A stretch of DNA of 56,179 nucleotides from Mycobacterium sp. 1164985.4 (GTDB taxonomy: Bacteria > Actinomycetota > Actinomycetes > Mycobacteriales > Mycobacteriaceae), in contig NZ_LZMD01000062.1 of the NCBI RefSeq assembly GCF_001668575.1, positions 1-56,179 of the forward strand, given 5' to 3'. Below, one piece after another: positions 1 to 10,137 of the stretch. A program made the translations under genes and the position numbers. The notes under the pieces were generated by a model. That model saw only the letters and a list, made by a program, of their open reading frames with translations. It did not search any database and had not been told where the DNA came from. Position 1 is the first letter of the stretch. Each line of letters starts with the position of its first letter.

Positions 1-72
1 CGAAAAGGAATCAGTTACAGATCCCTTCCTGACACCTCCGGAGGCATTTGAGAAGGACTAACTCGAGCTATA

Positions 73-1950
73 TCAGCGGTCGAGGTCGTCACCCTGGGCA
101 TGCCGCCCGTTGGATCGCTCAGCCCGGCCCGGCCGTTCACGGTGACCGTCGCGCGGGTAGGCCCGCGGACGCGGCGAATTCAGCCACGACTGCCGCGTCT
201 CGTCGTTCACGTGCAAACCGTTGTGCGTCAAGCCGATCGCCTCGTCGACGGGTTTGTGGGGCGGCGGATCGTCGGCGAGCAGCTGGTCGAGTATCGCGCG
301 CCACGACTCGTCGGACTGCTCGGTCGGCCGCTCGTCACGGGAGGCCAGCGGCGTGGTCGTCGCCTCCCGCTCGGCGGGCACCCATGACGCGACACCGGTG
401 TCATCCCAACTGATGGTGTACTCGACGTAATCGTCGTCGTCGTCGAAGGTTTCGTCGTCGTCCTGCGCGACCTCGGGCGCCGCGTCGTCGAGCGGCCGCC
501 GGGCATAACCGAGCAGAAACACCGCGGCGACCACACCGAACAGCGCGACGAACGCGGGCAGTAACAGAGACTGCGCCATGGCGGCCGCGAACGGCGTGTG
601 CAGGAACGACGGCAACTGCGTCGCACCCGCCTCACCTTGCACCGAATCGCCCGCCCGCGGCGGCATTTCGGAGTTGACCTGCCAGGTCATGAACGCGGCC
701 ATGCTCGCGCTGCCCAGCACGGCGCCGACCTGGCGGGTGGTGTTGTAGACACCCGACCCCGCACCGGCCAACCGCCCCGGCAGGTTACGGGTGGCGGTCG
801 CGGCCAGCGGCGACCAGATGAACGCCATCCCGATACCCGTGGCGGTCAGCGGCAGCACCAGTCGCCAGATCGGGGTATCGGGCGCCATCTCCAGTGACAG
901 CCACGTCATCGCGATCGCCAGCACCGAGAAACCGAATCCGACCACCGGGCGGGGATGCCACCGGTCGACGATCCGCCCGACGATCGGTGCGAGCACACCC
1001 GTCGCGATCGCCATCGGCGCGGTCAGCAGCGCCGAGCGCGTCGGCGAGAGCCCACACACCGCCTGCGCGTAAAACATGATCGGCACGATCATGCCCGTCA
1101 CCACGAACCCGATCGTCGCGACGCCGAACGTCGACAGCGAGAAGTCGCGGTCACGGAAGATCTCGAGCGGCAGCAGTGGGTCCTTGCGATTGGCCGACTG
1201 CCAAAACAGGAACGCGGCCACCACCCCGGTGCCGAGCGCCATCAAGCCCCACACCCAGTGCGTCCACTGGTGCGCCTGACCCTCCTGCAGGGCGAACACG
1301 ATCAGGAACAGCCCGACCCCCGACAGCAGCACCCCCGGCACGTCGAGGCGCTGGCGCTGGCGCGGCAGCTCGGGCACCAACCGCATCGCCAACGCCACGC
1401 CCACCACGCCGATCGGCACGTTGACGAAGAAGATCCACTGCCACCCGAGCGCGTCGACCAGGACCCCGCCGGCCAGCGGGCCGACCAGCGTCGCGACGCC
1501 GGCCGTCGCACCCCACACGCTCATCGCCACGCCGCGCCGGTCAGCGGGGAAGATGCGGGTGACCGTCGACAAGGTCTGGGGCGTCAGCAGGGCTGCGCCC
1601 ACACCCTGCACGACCCGCGCGGCGATCAGCATGCCGATCGTGTGCGACAGCCCGCACCACAAGGAGGCGACGGTGAACACCGTTAGCCCCAGCAGATAGA
1701 GGTTCTTCGGCCCGAACCGGTCGCCGAGGCGTCCCGCCACCAGCAACGGCACCGCGTACGCGAGCAGGTAGGCGCTGGTGACCCACAGAACGGCGTCGTA
1801 GCCGGCGTCGAACCTGGCCATGATCGACGGATTGGCGACCGCCACGATGGTCGCGTCCACCAGGATCATGAAGAAGCCGACCATCATCGCCCACAGCGCA
1901 TGCCACGGGTTCGATGACGCGTTCTGCCTGGTGAAAAGGGTTGAGAGCAT
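73..1950 (-). CDS. MFS drug exporter, DHA2 (14-TM EmrB/QacA-like) family
   Basis: Predicted inner-membrane proton-coupled exporter of 625 aa. The N-terminus carries the DHA2 hallmark around residues 25-45 ([12 protein letters not shown]), followed by loop motif [10 protein letters not shown] near residue 75 and about 14 hydrophobic segments up to residue ~485. The last ~140 residues are a hydrophilic tail with a run of acidic residues ([11 protein letters not shown]), longer than usual for the family. ATG at 1950 directly precedes the first hydrophobic stretch. It lies 84 bp downstream of another MFS gene on the same strand, so the two may be cotranscribed. Position relative to kgd resembles Rv1250 of M. 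tuberculosis. Substrate unknown. Confidence 0.9.
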   Translation of the reverse strand: MLSTLFTRQNASSNPWHALWAMMVGFFMILVDATIVAVANPSIMARFDAGYDAVLWVTSAYLLAYAVPLLVAGRLGDRFGPKNLYLLGLTVFTVASLWCGLSHTIGMLIAARVVQGVGAALLTPQTLSTVTRIFPADRRGVAMSVWGATAGVATLVGPLAGGVLVDALGWQWIFFVNVPIGVVGVALAMRLVPELPRQRQRLDVPGVLLSGVGLFLIVFALQEGQAHQWTHWVWGLMALGTGVVAAFLFWQSANRKDPLLPLEIFRDRDFSLSTFGVATIGFVVTGMIVPIMFYAQAVCGLSPTRSALLTAPMAIATGVLAPIVGRIVDRWHPRPVVGFGFSVLAIAMTWLSLEMAPDTPIWRLVLPLTATGIGMAFIWSPLAATATRNLPGRLAGAGSGVYNTTRQVGAVLGSASMAAFMTWQVNSEMPPRAGDSVQGEAGATQLPSFLHTPFAAAMAQSLLLPAFVALFGVVAAVFLLGYARRPLDDAAPEVAQDDDETFDDDDDYVEYTISWDDTGVASWVPAEREATTTPLASRDERPTEQSDESWRAILDQLLADDPPPHKPVDEAIGLTHNGLHVNDETRQSWLNSPRPRAYPRDGHRERPGRAERSNGRHAQGDDLDR

Positions 1951-2034
1951 CCTGGGTCGACTAGCACTCGGCGATCCCGCCGACGCTACGCAGCGTTGCC
2001 GATCCCGACAAAGCGGGACCGCGCGCTGCGGGCG

Positions 2035-3327
2035 TCAGGCGGGTTCGGGCACGACGTCGTCGCTGACGTCGCATTCGGAGTCATCCGCGCGTTCGGTCGA
2101 CGACACACCGACGGCCATGAGCGCGAGCAACGCGATCACCATACCCACCGTCATCACCGCCGCCAGAGCGAACTCGTTGTTGCCGAGGGCTCCGACCAGT
2201 GGGGCGATCGCGGCGCCAAGCCCGAACTGTGCGGCGCCCAGCAGAGCGGCCGCCGTACCCGCGGCGTCGGGATGCCGCGTCAGCGCCACCGCGGGCGCGT
2301 TCGGGATGACCAGACCCATCGCGGCCAGCACCACCCACACCGGGATGACGAACCCGGCCAGCCCGCCGATGTCCGCGAGTGCGATTCCGACGAAGACGGC
2401 ACCGCTGAGCGAAGCCACCGTCAACGCCCACAGCACGATGGTCTGCGGCGTGTAGCGGCGCAGCAGCAGGACGTTGCACTGCGTGGCGCCGATCAGCGCG
2501 ATCGCGCCGGCACCGAAGACGAGCGCGAAGGCCTGCTGATCGAGCCCATAGCGACCCTGCAGCACGAACGGCGCCGCCGAGATGTAGGCAAACAACCCGG
2601 ACATGCCGAGGGCGGCGACCAGAACCAGCACCACGAAGCGCGCGTCGCGTAGCAACTCCACGTAGGTCGCCGCGATGCCGCGCACCTTCAGTGGCCGCCG
2701 ATGGGCGACGGGCAGCGTCTCGGGCAACGCCGTCGCCGCCACCAGCAGCAGAGCAGCCGCGATCAACACCAGCGCGGCGAACACCCAGTGCCATGAGGCC
2801 TTCAGCAGGACCGCGGCGCCCAGCGACGGCGCCAACACGGGCGCGACCCCGAGCACCAGCATCAGCCGCGACATGACGATCGCCGCGGCGGAGTCGGTGA
2901 ACAGATCGCCGACGACGGCGATCGCCACCACCATGCCCGCGGCCGCGCCCATCCCCTGCAGGCCGCGGGCCACACCGAGCACCTCGATGTTGGGCGCGAA
3001 CAGGCACGCCAGCGAGGCGAGCATGTGCAGCACGATCCCGGCCATCAGCGGCCGGCGGCGACCCAGCGAGTCCGACAGCGGGCCCACGAGCAGCTGGCCC
3101 AGCGCCAGCCCGAGGAGCGTTCCGGTCAGCGTCAGCTGCGCGACCGACGACGACACCCCGAGTTCGTCGGCGATCCTCGGCAGCGCGGGCAGATACATGT
3201 CGATGGTCAACGGACCCAGCGCGACCATGACACCCAGCACGACGATCATCCGGATCCGGCTGGGAGTCTTGCCCTCCTGGAGGGGAGTCGGGGCAGTCGT
3301 CAGATCCACAGCCGGTGATGGTGCCAT
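2035..3327 (-). CDS. MFS transporter, Bcr/CflA drug-resistance family
   Basis: 430-aa, 12-TM predicted exporter. The family signature lies in the first membrane segments (LTIDMYLPALPRIADELG near residue 40), followed by GPLSDSLGRRRP near residue 85, both typical of Bcr/CflA multidrug exporters. ATG at 3327 follows a hydrophilic upstream region, and a 7-bp inverted repeat overlaps this start (3326-3352), suggesting regulated expression. It is transcribed toward the DHA2 exporter at 73-1950. Substrate cannot be predicted. Confidence 0.88.
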   Translation of the reverse strand: MAPSPAVDLTTAPTPLQEGKTPSRIRMIVVLGVMVALGPLTIDMYLPALPRIADELGVSSSVAQLTLTGTLLGLALGQLLVGPLSDSLGRRRPLMAGIVLHMLASLACLFAPNIEVLGVARGLQGMGAAAGMVVAIAVVGDLFTDSAAAIVMSRLMLVLGVAPVLAPSLGAAVLLKASWHWVFAALVLIAAALLLVAATALPETLPVAHRRPLKVRGIAATYVELLRDARFVVLVLVAALGMSGLFAYISAAPFVLQGRYGLDQQAFALVFGAGAIALIGATQCNVLLLRRYTPQTIVLWALTVASLSGAVFVGIALADIGGLAGFVIPVWVVLAAMGLVIPNAPAVALTRHPDAAGTAAALLGAAQFGLGAAIAPLVGALGNNEFALAAVMTVGMVIALLALMAVGVSSTERADDSECDVSDDVVPEPA

Positions 3328-3352
3328 GAGAACGATTAGCGTCGCTTCTCAT
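3326..3352. promoter_or_regulatory. Inverted repeat over the Bcr/CflA start codon
   Basis: ATGAGAA (3326-3332) and TTCTCAT (3346-3352) form perfect 7-bp arms with a 13-nt spacer. The left arm includes part of the start codon of the exporter at 2035-3327. The layout suits a repressor operator, though a 5' mRNA hairpin is also possible. No cognate regulator gene lies beside it. Confidence 0.35.
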
Positions 3353-3375
3353 TATTTTCTTCCCGCTCTGGCAGA

Positions 3376-3453
3376 CCGTGAGCGCGATCACGGCCGGGCA
3401 CACCGGGTGGCCACCGTTCGTTGGACTAAGCGATAGCCTGGAACGAGTCGTTC
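3376..3453 (+). promoter_or_regulatory. Promoter region of the EcsC-like gene, with two palindromes
   Basis: A -10-like hexamer TAGCCT lies at 3434-3439. Immediately downstream is GAACGA-g-TCGTTC (3441-3453), and upstream is CCGTGA-n6-TCACGG (3376-3393). Palindromes on both sides of a -10 suggest operators. The gene starts at 3469 with a strong ribosome site (AGGAGG, 3458-3463). Confidence 0.35.
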
Positions 3454-3468
3454 GGACAGGAGGCCCAT

Positions 3469-4221
3469 ATGAGTGCCCGGTCGAAGGCCAAGAGCCAGTT
3501 ACCGGCGGTCAACGACGGCTCCGCCGACGATCCCAGCGTTGCCGCCAAGGTGCTGTCGCAGATCATCGAACGAGGCGCGCGCGTCCAGGGCCCCGCGGTC
3601 AAGGCCTACGTGGATCGCCTGCGCAAGCAGAGCCCGGATGCGTCACCCGCGGAAATCATCTCCAGGCTCGAGAAGCACTACCTCGGCGCGGTGATGGCCA
3701 GCGGCGCAGCCGTCGGATCGGCCGCGGCGTTCCCGGGACTCGGGACACTGGCCGCCGCGTCGGCGGTCGCGGGCGAGACCGTGGTGTTCCTCGAAGCGAC
3801 GTCCCTCTACGTGCTGGCCGTCGCCGAGGTGCACGGTATTCCGGCCGAACACCGGGAGCGGCGACGTGCCCTGGTGCTGTCGGTGCTCGTCGGTGAGGAC
3901 AGCAAGCACGCGATCGCCGACCTGATCGGCCCGGGCCGGACCAAGGGCGCCTGGATCGCAGACGGCGCGGCGACGCTGCCGCTGCCCGCGGTGTCACAAC
4001 TGAACTCACGCCTGCTGAAGTACTTCGTCAAGCGCTACACACTGAAGCGCGGGGCGATCGCGTTCGGCAAGCTGCTGCCCGTCGGCATCGGGGCCGTCGT
4101 CGGCGGCGTAGGAAATCGCCTGATGGGCAAGCGCATCGTGGCCAACGCCCACAAGGCGTTCGGCACCGCGCCACCGCGATGGCCGGCGACACTGCATGTG
4201 TTGCCGGCGCCGCGCGACTGA
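3469..4221 (+). CDS. EcsC-like membrane-associated protein (Rv1249c-type)
   Basis: 250 aa of unknown function. Residues ~80-110 form a glycine/alanine-rich hydrophobic hairpin (ASGAAVGSAAAFPGLGTLAAA), and residues ~195-220 hold a second one (GKLLPVGIGAVVGGVGNRL). The remainder is amphipathic and basic, resembling EcsC-domain proteins. Start ATG 3469 is set by AGGAGG five nt upstream. It lies directly upstream of kgd on the same strand, as Rv1249c does relative to Rv1248c, but a hairpin at 4236-4264 probably separates the transcripts. Confidence 0.75.
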   Translation: MSARSKAKSQLPAVNDGSADDPSVAAKVLSQIIERGARVQGPAVKAYVDRLRKQSPDASPAEIISRLEKHYLGAVMASGAAVGSAAAFPGLGTLAAASAVAGETVVFLEATSLYVLAVAEVHGIPAEHRERRRALVLSVLVGEDSKHAIADLIGPGRTKGAWIADGAATLPLPAVSQLNSRLLKYFVKRYTLKRGAIAFGKLLPVGIGAVVGGVGNRLMGKRIVANAHKAFGTAPPRWPATLHVLPAPRD

Positions 4222-4235
4222 CTGCACCGCGACGA

Positions 4236-4264
4236 CCGCGACAACCATAAAGCCGTTGTCGTGG
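4236..4264 (+). terminator. Stem-loop after the EcsC-like gene
   Basis: CGACAAC (4239-4245) pairs with GTTGTCG (4255-4261) around a 9-nt loop; flanking bases extend the stem imperfectly. There is no T-tract, common for mycobacterial terminator candidates. It sits between the gene at 3469-4221 and the kgd promoter. Confidence 0.45.
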
Positions 4265-4284
4265 TCTGGCCGTTGCTTCGGCGC

Positions 4285-4290
4285 TAGCCT
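4285..4290 (+). promoter_or_regulatory. Candidate -10 element for kgd
   Basis: TAGCCT fits the mycobacterial TANNNT -10 pattern. No convincing -35 is visible at 16-19 nt spacing. It would give a 5' leader of about 85 nt before the GTG at 4381. Confidence 0.35.
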
Positions 4291-4380
4291 TTAGGCGGCG
4301 GGATGCGGGGTAACCGTAGAGAACCTGGCGAGCGTTGAGATGCGCTCGCGCGAAGCGAAGAATCGAGGCGAGTAGCTACC

Positions 4381-7300
4381 GTGAGCTCACCTTCACCATT
4401 CGGACAGAACGAGTGGTTGGTCGAGGAGATGTATCGCAAGTTCCGCGAGGATCCCTCGTCGGTAGATCCCAGTTGGCACGAATTCCTCGTCGACTACTCC
4501 CCTGAGCCGACCACCGAGAGTCAGACGCAGGGCAACGGCCAACGTTCCGCCGGGCCGGTGAGCCCGCCGGAGCCCGCGCCCGCGCCGGCGCCCAAGCAGT
4601 CGGACAGCAACGGCGCCGCGCGGCCCGCGAAGGACAAGGACAAGTCGGAAACGAAACCCAAGGACGCGGCCGAGAGCACACCGAAATCGTCGGCGCCCAC
4701 CAAGGCGCCCGCGGCCAAGCCCAAGGAGTCGTCCCCCAAGGAGTCGAAGGAGTCCAAGGCGCCGGCGAAGGAATCGGCGAAGGAGTCGGCGGCCAAGGCC
4801 AAGGGCGCCGACGACAAAGATTCCGGCGGCGAGGAGACCCAGGTGCTGCGGGGCGCCGCGGCGGCCGTCGTCAAGAACATGTCGGCGTCGCTGGACGTGC
4901 CGACCGCGACCAGCGTGCGCGCCATCCCGGCCAAGCTGATGATCGACAACCGGATCGTCATCAACAACCACCTCAAGCGGACCCGCGGCGGGAAGATCTC
5001 GTTCACCCACCTCATCGGCTACGCGGTCGTGCAGGCGGTCAAGCAGTTCCCGAACATGAACCGCCACTTCGCCGAGATCGACGGCAAGCCGAATGCCGTG
5101 ACGCCCGAACACGTCAACCTCGGGCTCGCGATCGACCTGCAGGGCAAGGGCGGGAGCCGCCAGCTCGTGGTGGCAGGCATCAAGGGCGCAGAGAACCTGT
5201 CGTTCGGCCAGTTCATCGCCGCCTACGAGGACATCGTCCGCCGTGCCCGCAACGGCAAGCTGACCGCCGAAGACTTTGGCGGAGTGACGATTTCGTTGAC
5301 CAACCCCGGCACCATCGGCACCGTGCACTCCGTGCCGCGGCTGATGCGCGGGCAGGGCGCGATCATCGGCGTGGGCGCGATGGAGTACCCGGCCGAGTTC
5401 CAGGGCGCGAGCGAGGAGCGCATCGCCGAACTGGGTGTCGGCAAGCTGGTCACACTGACGTCGACCTACGACCACCGCATCATCCAGGGTGCGGAGTCGG
5501 GCGACTTCCTGCGCACCGTGCACCAACTCCTGCTCGACGACGACTTCTTCGACGAGATCTTCCGCGAGCTCGGCATCCCCTACGAGCCCGTGCGGTGGCG
5601 CACCGACAACCCGGACTCGATCGAGGACAAGAACGCTCGCGTCATCGAGTTGATCGCCGCGTATCGCAACCGCGGCCACCTGATGGCCGACATCGACCCG
5701 TTGCGGTTGGACAAGAACCGGTTCCGCAGCCACCCCGACCTCGACGTGCTCACGCACGGGCTGACGCTGTGGGACCTGGACCGCGAGTTCAAGGTCAACG
5801 GGTTCGCCGGTGCACAGCAGAAGAAGCTGCGCGACGTGCTCGGCCTGCTGCGCGACTCGTACTGCCGCCACATCGGCGTCGAGTACACACACATCCTCGA
5901 GCCCGAACAGCAGCAGTGGCTGCAGGACCGCATCGAGAAGAAGCACGAGAAGCCGACCGTCGCGGAGCAGAAGTACATTCTGAGCAAGCTCAACGCGGCC
6001 GAGGCGTTCGAGACGTTCCTGCAGACGAAATACGTTGGTCAGAAACGATTCTCACTGGAGGGTGCCGAGACCGTCATCCCGACCATGGACGCCGTGATCG
6101 ACCAGTGCGCCGAGCACGCGCTCGACGAGGTCGTGATCGCGATGCCGCACCGCGGTCGGCTCAACGTGCTGGCCAACATCGTCGGAAAGCCCTACTCGCA
6201 GATCTTCTCGGAGTTCGAAGGGAACCTGAACCCGTCGCAGGCGCACGGTTCCGGCGACGTGAAATACCACCTGGGCGCCACGGGCCGATTCATTCAGATG
6301 TTCGGCGACAACGACATCGACGTGTCGCTGGTCGCGAACCCATCACACCTCGAGGCCGTCGACCCGGTTCTCGAGGGCCTGGTCCGCGCCAAGCAGGACA
6401 TGATCGACAAGGGGGACGGCGACGGTGAGGGGGCGGGCGCGTTCAGCGTCGTGCCGCTGATGCTGCACGGCGACGCCGCGTTCGCCGGTCAGGGTGTGGT
6501 CGCCGAGACGCTGAACCTGGCGCTGCTGCGGGGATATCGCACCGGCGGGACGATTCACATCATCGTCAACAACCAGATCGGTTTCACCACATCGCCCGAC
6601 GACGCCAAGTCCTCGGAGTACTGCACCGACGTCGCAAAGATGATCGGCGCGCCGATCTTCCACGTCAACGGCGACGACCCCGAGGCCGCCGCGTGGGTGG
6701 CCCGGCTCGCGGTCGATTTCCGGCAGAAGTTCAAGAAGGACGTCGTCATCGACATGCTGTGCTACCGCCGCCGCGGGCACAACGAGGGCGACGACCCATC
6801 GATGACGCAGCCGTCCATGTACGACGCGATCGACGTCAAACGCGGTGTGCGCAAGAGCTACACCGAAGCGTTGATCGGCCGCGGCGACATCTCGATGAAA
6901 GAGGCCGAGGACGCGCTGCGCGATTACCAGGGACAGCTGGAACGGGTCTTCAACGAGGTGCGCGAACTCGAGAAACACGAGATCGAACCGAGCTCCTCGG
7001 TGGAGGCCGACCAGATGGTGCCCGCGGGAATGAACACCGCGGTGGACAAGTCGCTGCTGGCGCGCATCGGCGATGCGCATCTGGCGGTGCCCGAAGGCTT
7101 CAACGTGCATCCGCGCGTCAAGCCGGTGCTCGAGAAGCGCCGCGAGATGGCCTATGAGGGCAAGGTGGACTGGGCGTTCGCCGAGTTGCTCGCACTGGGT
7201 TCGCTGATCGCCGAGGGTAAGACCGTGCGGCTGTCGGGTCAGGACACCCGCCGCGGCACGTTCACCCAGCGGCACTCGGTGATCATCGACCGCAAGACGG

Positions 7301-8223
7301 GCCAGGAGTTCACCCCGCTCGATCTGCTGACCGTCGACAAGGACGGCAACCCGACCGGCGGCAGGTTCATGGTGTACGACTCGCCGCTGTCCGAGTTCGC
7401 GGCCGTCGGCTTCGAGTACGGCTACTCGGTGGGCAATCCCGACGCAATGGTGTTGTGGGAGGCGCAGTTCGGTGACTTCATCAACGGTGCGCAGTCGATC
7501 ATCGACGAGTTCATCAGCTCGGGTGAGGCCAAGTGGGGCCAGCGCTCGGACGTCGTGCTGCTGCTGCCGCACGGACACGAGGGCCAGGGCCCCGACCACA
7601 CCTCGGGTCGCATCGAGCGCTTCCTGCTGCTGTGGGCGGAAGGGTCGATGACCATCGCGATGCCGTCGACGCCGGCGAACTACTTCCACCTGCTGCGGCG
7701 CCACGCCCTGGACGGCATCCACCGGCCGCTGATCGTGTTCACGCCGAAGTCGATGCTGCGGAACAAGGCCGCCGTCAGCGACATTCGCGACTTCACCGAG
7801 CAGAAGTTCCGCTCGGTGATCGAGGAGCCGACGTACACCGACGGTGACGGCGACCGCAATCAAGCGAAGCGGATGCTGCTGTGCAGCGGCAAGCTCTACT
7901 ACGAGCTGGCCGCACGCAAGAAGAAGGATCAGCGCGACGACGTGGCCATCGTGCGCGTCGAGCAACTCGCCCCGCTGCCGCGCCGGCGGTTGGCCGAGAC
8001 GCTCGATCGGTACCCGAACGTCGAGCAGTACTTCTGGGTGCAGGAGGAGCCGGCGAACCAGGGCGCATGGCCGACGTTCGGTCTGACGCTTCCCGAGGTG
8101 CTGCCCGAGAAGCTGACGGGCATCACGCGGATCTCGCGGCGGGCGATGTCTGCGCCGTCGTCGGGTTCGTCGAAGGTGCACGCGGTGGAGCAGCAGGAGA
8201 TCATCGACGAGGCGTTCGCCTGA
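4381..8223 (+). CDS. kgd: Multifunctional 2-oxoglutarate metabolism enzyme (alpha-ketoglutarate decarboxylase/E1o-E2o fusion)
   Basis: 1280-aa ThDP-dependent enzyme at the TCA/glutamate node. It acts as the E1o component with a fused acyltransferase domain and, in mycobacteria, also shows 2-oxoglutarate decarboxylase and 2-hydroxy-3-oxoadipate synthase activities. Visible order: N-terminal E1 docking segment ([17 protein letters not shown]), disordered linker ~50-150, E2-type acyltransferase domain ~150-400 with DHRIIQG at ~363, then the E1o domain with GDAAFAGQG at ~697 and [10 protein letters not shown] at ~797-806. GTG 4381 precedes the conserved N-terminus. The linker holds repeated Lys-Glu-Ser units and is longer than in the 1231-aa M. 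tuberculosis protein. Activity is expected to be controlled by GarA binding; that regulator is not in this window. Confidence 0.97.
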   Translation: MSSPSPFGQNEWLVEEMYRKFREDPSSVDPSWHEFLVDYSPEPTTESQTQGNGQRSAGPVSPPEPAPAPAPKQSDSNGAARPAKDKDKSETKPKDAAESTPKSSAPTKAPAAKPKESSPKESKESKAPAKESAKESAAKAKGADDKDSGGEETQVLRGAAAAVVKNMSASLDVPTATSVRAIPAKLMIDNRIVINNHLKRTRGGKISFTHLIGYAVVQAVKQFPNMNRHFAEIDGKPNAVTPEHVNLGLAIDLQGKGGSRQLVVAGIKGAENLSFGQFIAAYEDIVRRARNGKLTAEDFGGVTISLTNPGTIGTVHSVPRLMRGQGAIIGVGAMEYPAEFQGASEERIAELGVGKLVTLTSTYDHRIIQGAESGDFLRTVHQLLLDDDFFDEIFRELGIPYEPVRWRTDNPDSIEDKNARVIELIAAYRNRGHLMADIDPLRLDKNRFRSHPDLDVLTHGLTLWDLDREFKVNGFAGAQQKKLRDVLGLLRDSYCRHIGVEYTHILEPEQQQWLQDRIEKKHEKPTVAEQKYILSKLNAAEAFETFLQTKYVGQKRFSLEGAETVIPTMDAVIDQCAEHALDEVVIAMPHRGRLNVLANIVGKPYSQIFSEFEGNLNPSQAHGSGDVKYHLGATGRFIQMFGDNDIDVSLVANPSHLEAVDPVLEGLVRAKQDMIDKGDGDGEGAGAFSVVPLMLHGDAAFAGQGVVAETLNLALLRGYRTGGTIHIIVNNQIGFTTSPDDAKSSEYCTDVAKMIGAPIFHVNGDDPEAAAWVARLAVDFRQKFKKDVVIDMLCYRRRGHNEGDDPSMTQPSMYDAIDVKRGVRKSYTEALIGRGDISMKEAEDALRDYQGQLERVFNEVRELEKHEIEPSSSVEADQMVPAGMNTAVDKSLLARIGDAHLAVPEGFNVHPRVKPVLEKRREMAYEGKVDWAFAELLALGSLIAEGKTVRLSGQDTRRGTFTQRHSVIIDRKTGQEFTPLDLLTVDKDGNPTGGRFMVYDSPLSEFAAVGFEYGYSVGNPDAMVLWEAQFGDFINGAQSIIDEFISSGEAKWGQRSDVVLLLPHGHEGQGPDHTSGRIERFLLLWAEGSMTIAMPSTPANYFHLLRRHALDGIHRPLIVFTPKSMLRNKAAVSDIRDFTEQKFRSVIEEPTYTDGDGDRNQAKRMLLCSGKLYYELAARKKKDQRDDVAIVRVEQLAPLPRRRLAETLDRYPNVEQYFWVQEEPANQGAWPTFGLTLPEVLPEKLTGITRISRRAMSAPSSGSSKVHAVEQQEIIDEAFA

Positions 8224-8333
8224 GAGCGCCCGGCGACGATGCGGGGCGAGGGACGAGCCCCGAGGGGAAGCCGGGCAATTCAACACGAAGGCGGCGCCGA
8301 GGAGACGACAACCGGCACGAGGCGTTCGCCTGA
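8207..8333 (+). repeat. 17-bp direct repeat of the kgd 3' end
   Basis: The last 17 bases of kgd including the stop (ACGAGGCGTTCGCCTGA, 8207-8223) recur identically at 8317-8333, 110 bp downstream in noncoding DNA. The intervening segment may be decayed coding or duplicated sequence. Confidence 0.7.
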
Positions 8334-8349
8334 CGACTCGCAGTCCTTG

Positions 8350-8390
8350 ACCGGTTGATCCCGCGCCGCTGCTGCGTGGGATCAACCCGT
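8350..8390 (+). terminator. Strong hairpin terminator after kgd
   Basis: GGTTGATCCC (8353-8362) pairs perfectly with GGGATCAACC (8378-8387) across a 15-nt loop. The stem extends to 13 bp with one mismatch (8350-8390). It is the most stable element between kgd and the SDR gene. A -10-like TAACCT follows at 8416-8421 for the next gene. Confidence 0.7.
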
Positions 8391-8454
8391 TAGAGGGCGA
8401 ACCCGCGGTACCGGCTAACCTCGAACGCGAGTCAACCGACACGAGGGAGTGGTA

Positions 8455-9285
8455 ATGCAGGGCTTCGCCGGAAAGGTCGCCGTGGTCACCGGCGCCGGGT
8501 CGGGTATCGGACAGGCGCTGGCCATCGAGCTGGCCAAGTCGGGCGCCAGCGTCGCGATCAGCGACGTCGACACCGAGGGCCTGGCTGCCACCGAAGAGCG
8601 GATCAAGGCGATCGGCGCGCCGGTGAAGACCGACCGCCTCGACGTCACCGAGCGCGAGGCCTTTGAGCTGTATGCCGACGCGGTCGTCGAGCACTTCGGC
8701 AAGGTCAACCAGATCTACAACAACGCGGGCATCGCGTATGTCGGCGACGTCGAGGTGACGCCGTACAAGGACATCGAGCGGGTGATGGACGTCGACTTCT
8801 GGGGCGTCGTCAACGGCACCAAGGCCTTCCTCCCGCACCTGATCGCCTCGGGCGACGGGCACGTCGTCAACGTCTCCAGCCTGTTCGGCATCTTCTCGGT
8901 TCCGGGTCAGGCGGCGTACAACTCGGCGAAGTTCGCGGTGCGCGGGTTCACCGAGGCGCTGCGTCAGGAGATGCTGGCATCGGGTCGCCCGGTGAAGGTG
9001 ACGACGATCCACCCCGGCGGGATCAAGACCGCGATCATGCGCAACTCGACGGCCGCCGAGGGCGTCGACCGCGAGGGCCTGACCAAGACGTTCGACACCA
9101 GGCTGACGCGGACCACGCCCGAGGAGGCCGCGAAGATCATCCTCGACGGCGTCCGCAAGAACCGGGCGCGGGTACTGGTCGGCGCCGACGCGAAGATCCT
9201 CGACGTGATCGTGAGGATCACCGGGTCGGGCTATCAGTCACTGTTCCTGGGCGTGGTCAAGCGACTGGTGCCCAACGCGCACTGA
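8455..9285 (+). CDS. Short-chain dehydrogenase/reductase (Rv1245c-type)
   Basis: 276-aa classical SDR, a cytosolic NAD(P)-dependent oxidoreductase. The Rossmann motif TGAGSGIG lies near residue 13, NNAG near residue 88, the catalytic Ser in NVSS near residue 140, and the catalytic YNSAK (YxxxK) near residue 155. ATG 8455 was chosen because GAGGGAG (8443-8449) is a well-spaced ribosome site; an in-frame GTG at 8449 would lie inside it. The gene has its own candidate promoter after the kgd terminator and is convergent with lpqZ. Substrate is unknown; the family spans steroids, alcohols and acyl chains. Confidence 0.9.
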   Translation: MQGFAGKVAVVTGAGSGIGQALAIELAKSGASVAISDVDTEGLAATEERIKAIGAPVKTDRLDVTEREAFELYADAVVEHFGKVNQIYNNAGIAYVGDVEVTPYKDIERVMDVDFWGVVNGTKAFLPHLIASGDGHVVNVSSLFGIFSVPGQAAYNSAKFAVRGFTEALRQEMLASGRPVKVTTIHPGGIKTAIMRNSTAAEGVDREGLTKTFDTRLTRTTPEEAAKIILDGVRKNRARVLVGADAKILDVIVRITGSGYQSLFLGVVKRLVPNAH

Positions 9286-9289
9286 CGCG

Positions 9290-10132
9290 TCAAGAGTCGC
9301 CGAGCGGGTGTTCGGCGAGGAACGCGTCGGCGACGTGGCCGGGATCCCTACCGTCGGCGACCGCGGCGCGCATCTCCGCGAGCGCAGCGGTGTCCAACAC
9401 ACCGGCCACCTCGTTGAGCGCGAGCACCTGTGACTCGTTGAGTTCGTTGCGCCGCGACAACGGCACCAGGTTCTCCGCTCGGATCAGCGACGTGCGGTCC
9501 GACAGCATCAGCAGTTCGGCCGGGATGCCCGGCGCCGCGGTCGTCGTCCACGCCGCCGGGAACCGGCCCGAACGCACGGCGTCGAAAACAGCTTTGCTGT
9601 CACGAAATTCGGTCACCTTCGGTTTGCACGGACCGATCGCCGACGGCCGGGGCGCATCGGCGACCGCGGCGACGGTCAGCCCGTCGCAGTTGCGCACCGC
9701 AGCGGTGACGTCGCGTCCGTCCCACTTCTCGGCGGTCGACTTCGCCACCGCGAGCGCGGGCTTGTCCTCCGCCGACGTGGTGTAGTCACCCGCGGCGACG
9801 CCCTCGGGCAGCGCCGAGACCATCTCCCTATACACCTGCGTCGGCGCGCGGGCCGTCGCCTCGGGGTCGAACCTGTGCAGCAGCCGACCGGTGAAACCAG
9901 GCACCACCGTGATCGCCCCGGAGTCCATCTCAGCCAGCGGATCGTCCTCGATCTCGACGTGCGCCGCGCTCCCGTAGGACCGCAGCGCAGCGGCGTAGAG
10001 GTGGGCGGTCAGCGTCGACTCGGGATCGACCGTGGCGCCGACGGCTATCGACGGTCGCTCGGTCTGCCCGCCGCACGCGGCGCAGCCCGCCACGATCACC
10101 GCGACGAGCGCCAGCGCCAACCGCCGGCCCAC
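9290..10132 (-). CDS. lpqZ: LpqZ-like lipoprotein, glycine-betaine/OpuAC-type substrate-binding protein
   Basis: 280-aa secreted lipoprotein. GTG 10132 begins a short signal sequence with arginines at 3-4, a hydrophobic core, and lipobox VAGC with Cys17. The mature protein (VGATVDPESTLTAHLYAAALRSYG) resembles ProX/OpuAC solute-binding proteins. No permease or ATPase adjoins it, so it is an orphan binding protein or has another role. The reading frame stays open far upstream, but that extension overlaps malic enzyme and lacks a signal peptide. The start lies 5 bp after the malic enzyme stop, so the two are probably cotranscribed. Confidence 0.85.
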   Translation of the reverse strand: MGRRLALALVAVIVAGCAACGGQTERPSIAVGATVDPESTLTAHLYAAALRSYGSAAHVEIEDDPLAEMDSGAITVVPGFTGRLLHRFDPEATARAPTQVYREMVSALPEGVAAGDYTTSAEDKPALAVAKSTAEKWDGRDVTAAVRNCDGLTVAAVADAPRPSAIGPCKPKVTEFRDSKAVFDAVRSGRFPAAWTTTAAPGIPAELLMLSDRTSLIRAENLVPLSRRNELNESQVLALNEVAGVLDTAALAEMRAAVADGRDPGHVADAFLAEHPLGDS

Positions 10133-10137
10133 CGGGG

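Noticed and set aside
37..46. CCTCCGGAGG palindrome near the window edge
   Set aside because: Short perfect palindrome with no linked start or terminator stem; likely chance in GC-rich DNA.
6343..9012. 889-aa reverse-strand open frame across kgd and the SDR gene
   Set aside because: Antisense shadow of kgd; composition is His/Arg/Asp-rich with no domain and runs through two real genes.
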